Part shown: positions 38,101-46,572 of the stretch, one piece after another
Layout: each line of letters begins with the position of its first letter
How positions within the stretch are numbered: position 1 is the first letter of the stretch
Origin: Hyphomicrobiales bacterium
GTDB lineage: Bacteria; Pseudomonadota; Alphaproteobacteria; Rhizobiales; Rhizobiaceae
DNA: 64,000 bases
Assembly: GCA_900468535.1 (NCBI GenBank)
Contig: UBTY01000012.1
Coordinates: 222,478 to 286,477, forward strand
Direction of reading: 5' to 3'
Notes under the pieces: model-generated
Database searches by the model: none
What the model was told of the DNA's origin: nothing
The model's input: only the letters and a program-made list of their open reading frames with translations
Made by a program: the position numbers and the translations under genes

Positions 38101-39180
38101 ATGCTCTTCGATCTGCCCAATGACGACGCGCTCTATGATGCGCTGATTGCCCGCAGCCCGGCCTACGAGGGCCTCGCCTATGTCTGCGTCAAGACAACCG
38201 GCATCTTCTGCCGGCTGACCTGCCCGGCCCGTAAGCCGAAGCGGGAAAACACGCTGTTCTACGATTCCATCTCCACCTGCATGCAGTCAGGATTTCGCCC
38301 CTGCCAACGCTGTCGGCCATTGGAAGAGGCGGGCAGGGAGCCGATCGTCGACCAGCTCCTGACCGCGCTCGACCGCGATCCGGCAGCCCGATGGACGGAA
38401 GATGACCTGATCGCGAACGGTTACGATCCCTCGACCGTGCGGCGGGCTTTCAAGCGATCCCTCGGCATGACCTTTCTCGATATTGCTCGGTATCGCCGTC
38501 TCGGCGAGGCGGCAAAACAGTTGGCGAATGGCGCGCGTGTCATCGATGCGCAGATCGAGGCTGGCTACGACTCTGGCAGCGGCTTCCGCGCCGCATTTCA
38601 GCGGCTGATCGGCAACGCGCCTGTCATGTCCCAGAACCGCGATCTCCTGTTTGCCGACTGGTTCGAAACGCCGCTTGGGCCGATGGTTGGCGTGGCCGAC
38701 CAGACGCATCTGCATCTCCTCGAATTCCACGACCGCAAGGCGCTGCCTGCCGAACTGGAGAAGCTGCAGCGCAAGACGCGTTCCTCCGTGGCAGCCGGCC
38801 GCACGCCGGCGATCGATCAGATCGACGCCGAGCTGCAGGCCTATTTCGAGGGCAGGTCGGCAACCTTCAACACGCCGCTCGCGCTTGGCTTCGGCACGCC
38901 GTTCGAACGCGAGGTCTGGTCGAAGCTGGTGGACATACCGGTTGGTGAGACGCGAGCCTATGGTGATATTGCGCGCGGCATGAACAACCCGCAGATGGTG
39001 CGCGCCGTCGGCCGGGCCAACGGCGCAAACCAGATGGCAATCGTCATTCCCTGCCACCGGCTGATCGGCGCCGACGGGTCGCTGACCGGCTACGGTGGCG
39101 GCCTCTGGCGCAAGCAATGGCTTCTGCGACACGAAAATGAGATGAAAACCAGAACCTTGTCTATGGAGGAGATCCGATGA
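38101..39180 (+). CDS. ada: Bifunctional methylated-DNA repair protein and transcriptional activator Ada
   Basis: A 359-residue protein with the complete Ada layout. Residues 1-75 hold the zinc/phosphotriester domain with Cys37, Cys41, Cys68 and Cys71 (FCRLTCPARKP, RPCQRCRP); residues about 80-172 form an AraC-type helix-turn-helix domain; residues about 185-345 are O6-methylguanine methyltransferase with acceptor Cys318 in IVIPCHRLIG. Methylation of the N-terminal Cys turns Ada into an activator of the adaptive response. ATG 38101 (MLFDLPNDDAL) is chosen by homology; ATG 38086 adds five residues. Its stop overlaps the next start by 4 bases. Confidence 0.93.
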   Translation: MLFDLPNDDALYDALIARSPAYEGLAYVCVKTTGIFCRLTCPARKPKRENTLFYDSISTCMQSGFRPCQRCRPLEEAGREPIVDQLLTALDRDPAARWTEDDLIANGYDPSTVRRAFKRSLGMTFLDIARYRRLGEAAKQLANGARVIDAQIEAGYDSGSGFRAAFQRLIGNAPVMSQNRDLLFADWFETPLGPMVGVADQTHLHLLEFHDRKALPAELEKLQRKTRSSVAAGRTPAIDQIDAELQAYFEGRSATFNTPLALGFGTPFEREVWSKLVDIPVGETRAYGDIARGMNNPQMVRAVGRANGANQMAIVIPCHRLIGADGSLTGYGGGLWRKQWLLRHENEMKTRTLSMEEIR

Positions 39181-39950
39181 ATCAGGCTGAAAAGGCAAAG
39201 GCATTCGGCGCGCTGCACCAGAAGGGCAATCCCGTCATCCTTTACAACATATGGGACGCCGGAACCGCAAAAGCCGTGAGCGAAGCAGGTGCCAAGGCTC
39301 TGGCGACGGGAAGCTGGTCGGTCGCCGCAGCGCAGGGCTATGGCGATGGCGAGAAGATCCCGATGGAGGCGTTGGTCGCCACGACCCGCCAGATCACCGC
39401 GGTCAACGACCTGCCGCTTTCCGTCGATTTCGAAGGCGCCTATTCGATCGATCCGGCGGGCAGTGCCGCCAATGTCGAAAAGCTGATCGACGCCGGCGCT
39501 ATCGGCATCAATTTCGAGGATCAGGTGGTCGGCGGCGAAGGCCTGCATCCGGTCGAGAAACAGGCCGCCCGCATCCGCGCCATCCGCGAGATGGCGGACC
39601 GTCGCGGCTTAGCATTCTTCATCAACGCACGCACCGATCTGTTCCTGCGCGAAGGCGATCTCTCAAAGCATGCGGGACTTGTCGATGAGGCAATCGAGCG
39701 TGGCAAGGCTTATGCCGCTGCCGGCGCCAATGGCTTCTTCGTGCCTTGGCTCATCGATGAAGCGCTGATCGAGAAGGTTTGCGCCGCTTCGCCGCTGCCG
39801 GTCAACATCATGATGCGTCCGGGCGCGCCTGATGTGAAGACGCTGGCGAAGCTCGGCGTTTCCCGCGTCAGCTACGGGCCGGGGCCATATCGGGCGATGA
39901 TGGAGAAACTCAAGGAGGCAGCCGCGGCGGTCTATGCCGCCGCGGGCTAA
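39177..39950 (+). CDS. Isocitrate lyase/phosphoenolpyruvate mutase superfamily protein
   Basis: A 257-residue TIM-barrel enzyme of the PEP mutase/isocitrate lyase superfamily. Supporting motifs are NIWDAGTAKAVSEAGAKALA, the substrate strand LPLSVDFEGAYS, INFEDQVVGG and FFINARTDLFL. The isocitrate lyase KKCGH motif is absent, and so is the mutase EDK-x-x-x-K-x-N-S gating loop, so it is probably a lyase or decarboxylase acting on a 2-oxo or hydroxy acid. It overlaps the ada stop by 4 bases and must be co-translated, which links it to the alkylation response. Confidence 0.85.
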   Translation: MNQAEKAKAFGALHQKGNPVILYNIWDAGTAKAVSEAGAKALATGSWSVAAAQGYGDGEKIPMEALVATTRQITAVNDLPLSVDFEGAYSIDPAGSAANVEKLIDAGAIGINFEDQVVGGEGLHPVEKQAARIRAIREMADRRGLAFFINARTDLFLREGDLSKHAGLVDEAIERGKAYAAAGANGFFVPWLIDEALIEKVCAASPLPVNIMMRPGAPDVKTLAKLGVSRVSYGPGPYRAMMEKLKEAAAAVYAAAG

Positions 39951-39968
39951 AGCAGTTCCAGCAGAGGC

Positions 39969-40856
39969 TCAGGGAACGATCAGCGTTCCCGCGCCATGCT
40001 CCGTGAAGATCTCGAGCAGGACCGAATGGGCGGTCTTGCCGTTCAGGATGACGACACCTTGGACGCCGGCCTTGATCGCATCGATGCAGGTCTCGACCTT
40101 CGGGATCATGCCGCCGGAAATCGTGCCGTCGGCGATCAGTGCGTGCGCCTGCGCGACGGAGAGTTCCTTGATCAGGTTGCCCTGCTTGTCGAGAACGCCG
40201 GGAACGTCCGTCAGGAAGAGCAGGCGGGTGGCGTTCAGCGCACCGGCGATCGCACCGGCAAAGGTGTCGGCATTGATGTTGTAGGTCGCGCCGTCGCGGC
40301 CGGGAGCAACCGGAGCGATGACCGGGATCATCTCGGAGCGGGCAAGCAGATCGAGCAGCGTGCGGTCGACTTCGACCACTTCGCCGACGAAGCCGAGATC
40401 GAGAACGCGCTCGATGTTGGAATCCGGATCCTTGATCTTCTTCTGTGCCTTTTCGGCGAAGACCATGTTGCCGTCCTTGCCGCAAAGGCCGATCGCCCAT
40501 TCGCCCGTCTGGTTGATGAGCGCGACGATCTCCTTGTTGATGGAGCCGGCGAGCACCATTTCGACGATCTCGACCGTCTTCGCGTCGGTGACGCGCAAGC
40601 CGCCTTCGAACTTCGATTCGATGCCCATCTTCGTCAGCATCGCGCCGATCTGCGGTCCGCCGCCGTGAACGACGATCGGATTGACGCCGGATTGCTTGAG
40701 AAGCGCGATATCGCTCGCGAAGGCCTTGCCTAGCTCGGGGTTGCCCATCGCGTGGCCGCCGTATTTCACGACGATCGTCTTGTTTTCATAACGCTGCATG
40801 AAAGGCAGAGCCTGCGCGAGCAGACGTGCCTGGATTTCGCTTTCGGACTGGTTCAT
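39969..40856 (-). CDS. argB: Acetylglutamate kinase
   Basis: ArgB phosphorylates N-acetylglutamate, the second step of arginine synthesis. The 295-residue amino-acid kinase has the phosphate-binding VVKYGGHAM, the [10 protein letters not shown] loop, the acetylglutamate site [17 protein letters not shown] and the NINADTFAG segment. The N-terminal extension before the core ([19 protein letters not shown]) is of the arginine-sensitive hexameric type, so feedback inhibition is expected. In many rhizobia argB lies next to engB-yidC; here an ECF sigma cassette separates them. Confidence 0.95.
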   Translation of the reverse strand: MNQSESEIQARLLAQALPFMQRYENKTIVVKYGGHAMGNPELGKAFASDIALLKQSGVNPIVVHGGGPQIGAMLTKMGIESKFEGGLRVTDAKTVEIVEMVLAGSINKEIVALINQTGEWAIGLCGKDGNMVFAEKAQKKIKDPDSNIERVLDLGFVGEVVEVDRTLLDLLARSEMIPVIAPVAPGRDGATYNINADTFAGAIAGALNATRLLFLTDVPGVLDKQGNLIKELSVAQAHALIADGTISGGMIPKVETCIDAIKAGVQGVVILNGKTAHSVLLEIFTEHGAGTLIVP

Positions 40857-40899
40857 GGGATACCCCGCAGAATTGATGGCGGCCTTTTATCTCAAGTTT

Positions 40900-40930
40900 T
40901 TGACAGATGGAATAATCCAGACCGTATAAG
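40900..40930 (+). promoter_or_regulatory. Candidate promoter of the ECF sigma/anti-sigma operon
   Basis: TTGACA (40900-40905) followed by TATAAG (40925-40930) with a 19-base spacer, or GTATAA with an 18-base spacer. The stretch TTTTTGACAGAT resembles TTTTTTGGCAGAT in the fasciclin gene promoter region, so it may instead be an autoregulatory ECF element. Confidence 0.4.
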
Positions 40931-41013
40931 TTCACCGTATCTGCTGACATTCGAGCGGCTGTCGGGCAAGTCCGGCATCCCTGCCGAACAGACAGGCGGA
41001 GATGAGGCGCGGC

Positions 41014-41553
41014 ATGACCGGCGAGGATATCGCAGAACTGATAGGCCGCGTTGCACTCGGTGACAGGCAGGCCTTTGTCGCGCTCTATCGCCGCACCAGT
41101 CCGAAACTCTTTTCGATCTGCCTTCGTATCTTGAAGGACAGGTTGGAAGCCGAGGAAGTGCTGCAGGAGGTCTACATCAAGATCTGGCAGCGCGCGTCGC
41201 GGTTTGCCGCTGCCGCGGGGCCGCCGTCGCCATGGTTGGCCGCGATCGCCAGGAATCAGTCGATCGATACGCTGCGCAGCCGCAAGCCCGTGGCGGATGA
41301 ATTGGACAGCGCCTACGACCTTGCGGACGACGAACCCAGTGCCGAACAGCAGACAATAATAAGGGATGAGGGAAGGCGGATTGACACCTGCATGGAAGAG
41401 TTGGAAGCTGACAGGGCGACAGCGGTACGGGAGGCCTATGTCGAAGGATCGAGCTACCAGGAGTTGGCCGATCGGTTCGGCGTGCCTTTGAATACGATGC
41501 GCACATGGCTGCGACGCAGCCTGTTGAAGCTGAGAGAGTGCATGGAACGATGA
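41014..41553 (+). CDS. ECF-type RNA polymerase sigma factor
   Basis: A 179-residue sigma-70 family extracytoplasmic-function factor. Region 2 is in FVALYRRTSPKLFSICLRIL through EEVLQEVYIKIWQRA, with the DNA-melting segment PWLAAIARNQSIDTLRS; region 4 has the helix-turn-helix SYQELADRFGVPLNTMRTWL. It resembles sigma factors paired with RskA-type anti-sigma factors. ATG 41014 has GAGG 8 bases upstream; ATG 41002 is on the ribosome site. The next gene starts inside its stop codon, as expected for a sigma/anti-sigma pair. Confidence 0.92.
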   Translation: MTGEDIAELIGRVALGDRQAFVALYRRTSPKLFSICLRILKDRLEAEEVLQEVYIKIWQRASRFAAAAGPPSPWLAAIARNQSIDTLRSRKPVADELDSAYDLADDEPSAEQQTIIRDEGRRIDTCMEELEADRATAVREAYVEGSSYQELADRFGVPLNTMRTWLRRSLLKLRECMER

Positions 41554-42272
41554 CATCGTCGGATCAAAGCAAGGGAGGCCGCTCTCGCGACGAAGTGCTC
41601 GCAGGCGAGTATGTGCTTGGAGTTCTCTCTTTCAAGGATAGGCAGGTCGTCGAAGAGCGTATGCGCCGCGATCGCCAGTTTGCAGCAATCGTCAGCCGCT
41701 GGGAGGCAAACCTTTCAACGTTCAACGATGACTATGACGTCGTCGATCCAAACCCGGAAACGTTCAAGCAAATCGAGGCTCGCCTTTTCGGCATTTCCGA
41801 AAAGCCCGCGACGGCCAATGGCAATGATCTCTGGAACTCTGTCGTTTTCTGGCGCTCGCTGACGGCGGCCTCCGTGGTGGTTGCAGCCGCCTCGCTGGTT
41901 CTGGCCTTTGCTGCAGTCTACCCGTCGAAGTCGACCGCGCCGCTGGTCGCCGAACTGACGGCCCCGGGTAGCCAGATGGACCTGCTTGCATCGTACGAAG
42001 CCGACAATGGCCGGCTGAGGATCATTCCTGTTGCGGCGGGCAAGCCGGAGCAGAAATCGCTGGAACTGTGGCTTGTGCCCGCAGAGGGTGCGCCGAAATC
42101 TCTCGGTATCTTCGCACCAGGGCAGGATGGGGAGCTGGTTATCCCCGCCGACATGCGAGCGAACATCGTCGCGGGCACGACGCTTGCCGTCAGTCTCGAA
42201 CCGTTTGGCGGCTCGCCGTCGGGCGCCCCCACCGGTCCCGTGGTCGCAAGCGGCCCGGCGCACAGGCCGTAA
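41550..42272 (+). CDS. Anti-sigma factor, RskA/anti-sigma-K type
   Basis: A 240-residue membrane protein. The cytoplasmic N-terminus (1-100) has the zinc-free anti-sigma pattern EVLAGEYVLGVLSFKDRQVVEERM, followed by one membrane segment (about 110-132) and a periplasmic RskA C-terminal domain (about 140-235, with LELWLVPAEGAPKSLGIF). It should hold the upstream ECF factor inactive until an envelope signal arrives. It overlaps the sigma gene by 4 bases. Confidence 0.9.
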   Translation: MTSSDQSKGGRSRDEVLAGEYVLGVLSFKDRQVVEERMRRDRQFAAIVSRWEANLSTFNDDYDVVDPNPETFKQIEARLFGISEKPATANGNDLWNSVVFWRSLTAASVVVAAASLVLAFAAVYPSKSTAPLVAELTAPGSQMDLLASYEADNGRLRIIPVAAGKPEQKSLELWLVPAEGAPKSLGIFAPGQDGELVIPADMRANIVAGTTLAVSLEPFGGSPSGAPTGPVVASGPAHRP

Positions 42273-42281
42273 ATTTCTTCT

Positions 42282-42309
42282 GAAACTTTTTTGGCAGATC
42301 TCTCGTAGA
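42282..42309 (+). promoter_or_regulatory. Candidate ECF-dependent promoter of the fasciclin gene
   Basis: GAAACT (42282-42287), a 16-base spacer, then CGTAGA (42304-42309). This is the usual -35 GAAC/-10 CGT layout of ECF promoters, and it sits right after the sigma/anti-sigma pair, about 65 bases before the fasciclin start. Confidence 0.45.
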
Positions 42310-42374
42310 TCCTCACGTCCGCAAACGCTGGCATTCGGCCTGCGGGGTGTTGCGGACGCTAGAGGAGAACAATC

Positions 42375-42932
42375 ATGCTCAAGTCCGCATTGCGCGCCGT
42401 CACGCTTGCCGCCGCCGTTTCCGCGTTTGCCTTGGCTGCGCAGGCCAAGAACCCGATGGTTGGTGGCGCCGCCATGTATCCGACGAAGAACATCGTCCAG
42501 AATGCGATGAAGTCGAAAGATCACACGACGCTGGTAGCGGCCGTCAAGGCAGCCGGGCTTGTGTCGACGCTCGAGGGCAAGGGGCCGTTCACCGTCTTTG
42601 CTCCAACCAACGAAGCCTTTGCCGCACTGCCGGCGGGCACGGTCGAAACACTGCTGAAGCCTGAGAACAAGGCAAAGTTGACGAAGATCCTGACCTGCCA
42701 TGTCGTCGCGGCGGATGCGATGTCGAAGACCGTCGCCAAGATGATCAAGGACGACGGCGGCGAGCACGACATCAAGACTGTCGGCGGCTGCGTGCTCAAG
42801 GCAAAGGAAAGCATGGGCAAGATCACGCTCACCGATGAAAACGGTGGCACTGCTGATGTGACCATCGCCGACGTCAAGCAGTCGAACGGCGTCATTCACG
42901 TCATCGACAAGGTTCTGCTGCCGAAGATGTAG
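42375..42932 (+). CDS. Exported fasciclin (FAS1) domain protein
   Basis: A 185-residue protein with a signal peptide (cleavage near residue 24, LAAQA-K) and one FAS1 domain (about 38-185). The two conserved FAS1 motifs are present: GPFTVFAPTNEAFAALP and the terminal VIHVIDKVLLP. Bacterial FAS1 proteins are secreted adhesion or surface proteins; the closest analogues, called Nex18 in Sinorhizobium, have a symbiotic role. It is a likely target of the adjacent ECF sigma factor and ends at a strong terminator. Confidence 0.9.
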   Translation: MLKSALRAVTLAAAVSAFALAAQAKNPMVGGAAMYPTKNIVQNAMKSKDHTTLVAAVKAAGLVSTLEGKGPFTVFAPTNEAFAALPAGTVETLLKPENKAKLTKILTCHVVAADAMSKTVAKMIKDDGGEHDIKTVGGCVLKAKESMGKITLTDENGGTADVTIADVKQSNGVIHVIDKVLLPKM

Positions 42933-42952
42933 GTTGGTTCAGGCAGCTTCTG

Positions 42953-42983
42953 GAAGCGCCCCGCTTTTCGGGGCGCTTCTTTT
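42953..42983. terminator. Bidirectional terminator between the fasciclin gene and engB
   Basis: An 11-base perfect stem (GAAGCGCCCCG at 42953-42963, complement at 42969-42979) with loop CTTTT and a following T4 run that overlaps the engB stop codon. Confidence 0.88.
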
Positions 42984-43641
42984 ATTGCCAGTTGGCGATG
43001 CCGACGGTCTGTGCGATCGCTGCACGCAGATCATCCAGCCCTTCGCTCTTTTCCGACGAGGTTGCGATGATTTCGGGATAGGCGGCGGGGCGCTTCTTGA
43101 TCTTTTCCGCGGTCTCCGCAAGCAGCTTCACCACAGCCGGTGGCTTGATCTTGTCGGTCTTTGTCAGAACGATCTGATAGGAGACGGCTGCCTTGTCGAG
43201 GAGGTCGAGAACCTCGTCGTCGTTCTTCTTCACCCCATGTCGGCTGTCGATCAGCACGTAGACGCGCTTCAGCGTCGCGCGGCCGCGCAGATAGTCGAAC
43301 ACCAGCTTCGTCCAGGCATCGACCTGGTCTTTCGGAGCCTGTGCATAGCCGTAGCCCGGCATGTCGACGAGCGCCATCGGCGGCAGATCGCCACCTTCGC
43401 CGGAGTAGCCCTCCGGAACGAAATAGTTAAGCTCCTGCGTACGGCCCGGCGTGTTGGACGTTCGCGCCAGCCCCTTGTGGCCGACGAGGGCGTTGATCAG
43501 CGATGACTTGCCGACATTCGAGCGGCCGGCAAACGCCACTTCTGGCGGCCCTTCCGGGGGCAGGAATTTCAACGACGGCACGCCACGGATGAAGATCCAC
43601 GGGCGCCCGAATAGCGGCTTGTCGTTCTTGTTGTCGGTCAT
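42982..43641 (-). CDS. engB: Ribosome biogenesis GTPase EngB/YihA
   Basis: A 219-residue TRAFAC GTPase needed for 50S subunit assembly. G1 is GRSNVGKSS (39-47), G2 includes the TSNTPGRTQ threonine, G3 is VDMPGYGYA, and G4 is LTKTDK. An N-terminal extension precedes the G domain. It lies 139 bases downstream of yidC with a terminator in between, so it may be expressed partly from read-through and partly from its own promoter. Confidence 0.95.
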   Translation of the reverse strand: MTDNKNDKPLFGRPWIFIRGVPSLKFLPPEGPPEVAFAGRSNVGKSSLINALVGHKGLARTSNTPGRTQELNYFVPEGYSGEGGDLPPMALVDMPGYGYAQAPKDQVDAWTKLVFDYLRGRATLKRVYVLIDSRHGVKKNDDEVLDLLDKAAVSYQIVLTKTDKIKPPAVVKLLAETAEKIKKRPAAYPEIIATSSEKSEGLDDLRAAIAQTVGIANWQ

Positions 43642-43753
43642 TCGGCCTTTTCCGGAGCGTCGAGGTATTGTGAGCCTATGGCATTCAGGTTTCGCGCCAT
43701 TTTGTCAACCGCCGGGCGGTCAAGCGACGGGGCACTCCCTGACCCTGAAAATG

Positions 43754-43779
43754 AAAAGCCCCGCCGAAGCGGGGCCTTT
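43754..43779 (-). terminator. Terminator after yidC
   Basis: Stem GCCCCGC (43758-43764) and GCGGGGC (43769-43775) with a tetraloop. Read on the minus strand it ends in T4, right after the yidC stop. Confidence 0.82.
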
Positions 43780-43780
43780 G

Positions 43781-45571
43781 TCATTTCTCTGTGGGCGCCG
43801 GCTTTCGCTTGAAGAGGCCCTTCAGATTGCTGAAGAGTTCGATCTTCACGCCATGGCGCTTCATGATGACCGACTGCTGGATGACCGAGAGCGTGTTGTT
43901 CCAGGCCCAGTAGATAACGAGACCGGCCGGGAAGCTTGCCAGCATGAAGGTGAAGACCAGCGGCATCCAGTTGAAGATCATCGCCTGTGTCGGATCCGGC
44001 GGGGTCGGGTTCATGCGCATCTGCAGGAACATCGTGACACCCATGATCAGCGGCCAGATGCCGAGATGCAGGAAGGTCGGAGCCGCGAACGGCAGCAGCC
44101 CGAAGAGGTTGATGAACGAGGTCGGATCGGGCGCCGAAAGGTCCTGGATCCAGCCGAAGAACGGCGCATGGCGCATCTCGATGGTGATGTAGATCACCTT
44201 GTAGAGCGAGAAGAAGATCGGGATCTGCAACGCGATCGGCCAGCAACCGGCGATCGGATTGATCTTCTCTTCCTTGTAGAGCGCCATGGTCGCCTGTTGC
44301 AGGCCCATGCGGTCGTCGCCGAACTTTGCCTTCAGCTCTTCCATCTTCGGCTGCACGCGCTTCATGTTCGCCATTGAAGCGTACTGCTTGCTGGCGAGCG
44401 GGAAGAACAGCGCCTTGACGACGATCGTGGTCATCAGGATGGCGACACCGAAGTTGCCGAAGTAACGGAAGAAGAAGTCCATCAGTTTGAACATCGGCTT
44501 CGTGATGAAGTAGAACCAGCCCCAGTCGATCAGGCGATCGAAGCGCGGGATCTGGTACGAAGCTTCGTAACCGTCGATGACGGGAACTTCCTTGGCGCCA
44601 GCGAAGACGAGGTTCTTGAGCTCGATCGACTGGCCGGGCGCGACGGTAACGGCGTTCTGCTTGTAGTCGGCCTGGAAGCGCGGCTGGCCATCGGTGAAGT
44701 GGCTGAAGCGCGCATCATATGGGGTCGTCTGCGGCGGCACGATCGTGGCTGCCCAGTACTTGTCGGTGATCCCGAGCCAGCCGCCGGTCGCCGTCGGCGG
44801 CGCAACGTTTTCCTTTTCGACAGCGGCATACTTGCTTTCCAGCAGGCCGTCATCGCCGATCACGCCGATGAAGCCTTCATGCAACACGTATGTCGAGGCA
44901 ACGGCCGGCTTGTTGTAGCGCGTCACGCGGCCGTAGGAGGAAAGAGCCGCGGGCGCCTCACCGGCATTGGTGATCTTGTCCGTGACGGTGAACATGTAAT
45001 GGTCATCGACGGAGATCGTGCGGGCAAAGGTGATGCCCTTCTCGTTGGTGTAAGTCAGCGTCACCGGGGTCTTGTCGGTGAGCTTTGCGCCTTCGGGCGC
45101 GGTCCACAGCGTCGATGCGCCGGGTAGGGTGCCGGTTGCAGCATCGCCGATATAGCCAAGTTCGGCGAAGTAGCCGTCCTTGGTTTCCGATGGGCTGAAC
45201 AGCGTGATGATCGGGCTCGAGTCGTCGACGGTCTCGTGATAGCCCTTGAGCTTCAGGTCGTCGAGGCGACCGCCGGCGAGGTTGATCGAGCCGGACAGCG
45301 CCGGCGTGTCGATGATGACGCGCGGGTTCTTGGCGAGTGCATCGGCGAGTGTCGCCGTTGCCGCTGCCTGTCCCGTCGGGGCCGAGCCGGCCGGCTGCGC
45401 GCTGCCTGCGGCAGGCGTCTGCGTCTGTTCCGTATGCTGCTGCGCCTTCTGGGCGAGCTCGGCCTTGCGCTGCGCTTCGATGCGCGGGTTCATGTAGAAG
45501 AACTGCCAGCCGAGAACGATCAGCACAGAGAGAGCGATCGCAATGAAGTAGTTGCGGTTATTTTGCATCAT
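43781..45571 (-). CDS. yidC: Membrane protein insertase YidC
   Basis: YidC inserts and folds inner-membrane proteins alone or with SecYEG. The 596-residue protein has an N-terminal membrane anchor (about 8-27), an Ala/Gln/Gly-rich linker, a large periplasmic beta-domain (about 80-360) and the five-helix Oxa1/YidC core (from about 370), including the hydrophilic-groove Arg region in [20 protein letters not shown] and the [20 protein letters not shown] loop. The start overlaps the rnpA stop by 4 bases. This is the conserved rpmH-rnpA-yidC order; the YidD gene often found between is absent or too short to see. Confidence 0.96.
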   Translation of the reverse strand: MMQNNRNYFIAIALSVLIVLGWQFFYMNPRIEAQRKAELAQKAQQHTEQTQTPAAGSAQPAGSAPTGQAAATATLADALAKNPRVIIDTPALSGSINLAGGRLDDLKLKGYHETVDDSSPIITLFSPSETKDGYFAELGYIGDAATGTLPGASTLWTAPEGAKLTDKTPVTLTYTNEKGITFARTISVDDHYMFTVTDKITNAGEAPAALSSYGRVTRYNKPAVASTYVLHEGFIGVIGDDGLLESKYAAVEKENVAPPTATGGWLGITDKYWAATIVPPQTTPYDARFSHFTDGQPRFQADYKQNAVTVAPGQSIELKNLVFAGAKEVPVIDGYEASYQIPRFDRLIDWGWFYFITKPMFKLMDFFFRYFGNFGVAILMTTIVVKALFFPLASKQYASMANMKRVQPKMEELKAKFGDDRMGLQQATMALYKEEKINPIAGCWPIALQIPIFFSLYKVIYITIEMRHAPFFGWIQDLSAPDPTSFINLFGLLPFAAPTFLHLGIWPLIMGVTMFLQMRMNPTPPDPTQAMIFNWMPLVFTFMLASFPAGLVIYWAWNNTLSVIQQSVIMKRHGVKIELFSNLKGLFKRKPAPTEK

Positions 45572-45969
45572 ACGTTCCTGGGACGACCCTCTCCGGGCCG
45601 TTTGTGTTTCGGCTTGGTCTGGACGCGAGCTTTGAGCTCTGCGGCTAATTCTTTGAAGGATGCTTGGAGCACGTCCCTTCGCGCGACAACCACATAGTCG
45701 TGTCCGGGCTGCATTGCAAACCCTGCATGAAGTCGCACCGCCTCTTTCAGGCGCCGCCGCATGCGGTTTCGTTCGACCGCGTTGCCATGTTTTTTGGTGA
45801 CGGTGAAGCCGACGCGGGCTTCTGCTTCTGGTTCTTTCCGGTCGAGCACTTCAAGCAGGAAGAAACCACCGCGGCGCTTTTCGCCATTGCGGACAGCAAG
45901 AAACTGCGGGCGGCTTTTCAGCCGCCCGGCAGTCTTTTTTTCATTACTGGTCGTCAATTCGCCCGCCAT
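45568..45969 (-). CDS. rnpA: Ribonuclease P protein component
   Basis: RnpA is the protein cofactor of the RNase P ribozyme that trims the 5' ends of tRNAs. The 133-residue basic protein has the family RNR motif region [20 protein letters not shown] and the RVGFTV strand. It carries N- and C-terminal basic extensions, common in alphaproteobacteria. It follows rpmH by 22 bases and overlaps yidC by 4. Confidence 0.95.
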   Translation of the reverse strand: MAGELTTSNEKKTAGRLKSRPQFLAVRNGEKRRGGFFLLEVLDRKEPEAEARVGFTVTKKHGNAVERNRMRRRLKEAVRLHAGFAMQPGHDYVVVARRDVLQASFKELAAELKARVQTKPKHKRPGEGRPRNV

Positions 45970-45991
45970 CTCTTATCGGGCAATTCCGGCC

Positions 45992-46126
45992 TTAGGCCGA
46001 AAGACGCTTGCGACCGCGTGCGCGGCGAGCAACGATAACCTTACGGCCGCCCTTGGTGGCCATACGTGCACGGAAACCGTGGCGGCGCTTGCGAACAAGC
46101 TTGGATGGTTGGTAGGTACGCTTCAT
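45992..46126 (-). CDS. rpmH: Ribosomal protein L34 (bL34)
   Basis: The minus strand from 46126 encodes 44 residues beginning [18 protein letters not shown] and ending GRKRLSA, the full length and the invariant basic sequence of bL34. It lies at the head of the rpmH-rnpA-yidC operon. Confidence 0.98.
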   Translation of the reverse strand: MKRTYQPSKLVRKRRHGFRARMATKGGRKVIVARRARGRKRLSA

Positions 46127-46236
46127 TTATTTAAACACCGCGGAGTGCGGCCCTTCTTAAGTTTGCATATTGCAAGGAGCGTTGTTTTTCGAACGGGCGA
46201 GGCTACGAGAGCCTTAAATGACCGGACGTGCGGCGG

Positions 46237-46265
46237 CTTATACGGATGAAGGGCCTGAAAGTCAA
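46237..46265 (-). promoter_or_regulatory. Sigma-70-type promoter of the rpmH-rnpA-yidC operon
   Basis: On the minus strand TTGACT (46265-46260), a 17-base spacer, and TATAAG (46242-46237). It gives a leader of about 105 bases before rpmH and is one of the best housekeeping promoter matches seen in the window. Confidence 0.72.
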
Positions 46266-46572
46266 TTATCGCAGGCAATTTCCGGATTCTGCGCGTTTTT
46301 ACTAGAACTAGCCGTTTCCGTTAATGTTTATGACAGCGCTTAAAACTTGTGCAGAGGTAATATTTTTCCGATAACGCAACCAGTGCGCGCAGTTTGCGGC
46401 TCCTCTGTTTGGTCCGAGAGCAAAAAAGCCGGCTGGGATCACTAACTACAGGTAATTTTTTGTAGTCTTTGGGCCAAGCGACCGAAATCTAACGTTAATT
46501 TATTTCCTCCAATTTGAGCTATCGGCCGGAATGCTTTCCCGGCCCGTTGTTAGTCTTTTGGGGGGCGTTCTT
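46266..46572. other. AT-richer non-coding region between the rpmH operon and a chemoreceptor gene
   Basis: About 300 bases without a supportable gene, richer in A and T than its surroundings. It holds the upstream part of the rpmH promoter region and the 5' region of the chemoreceptor. A small inverted repeat CTACA/TGTAG lies at 46445-46464. I see no DnaA-box cluster and no replication-origin features. Confidence 0.5.

Noticed and set aside
46127..46572. A replication origin or DnaA boxes beside rpmH
   Set aside because: Some bacteria carry oriC next to rpmH, but no cluster of TTATCCACA-like boxes, no dnaA or gyrB gene, and no repeats were seen.
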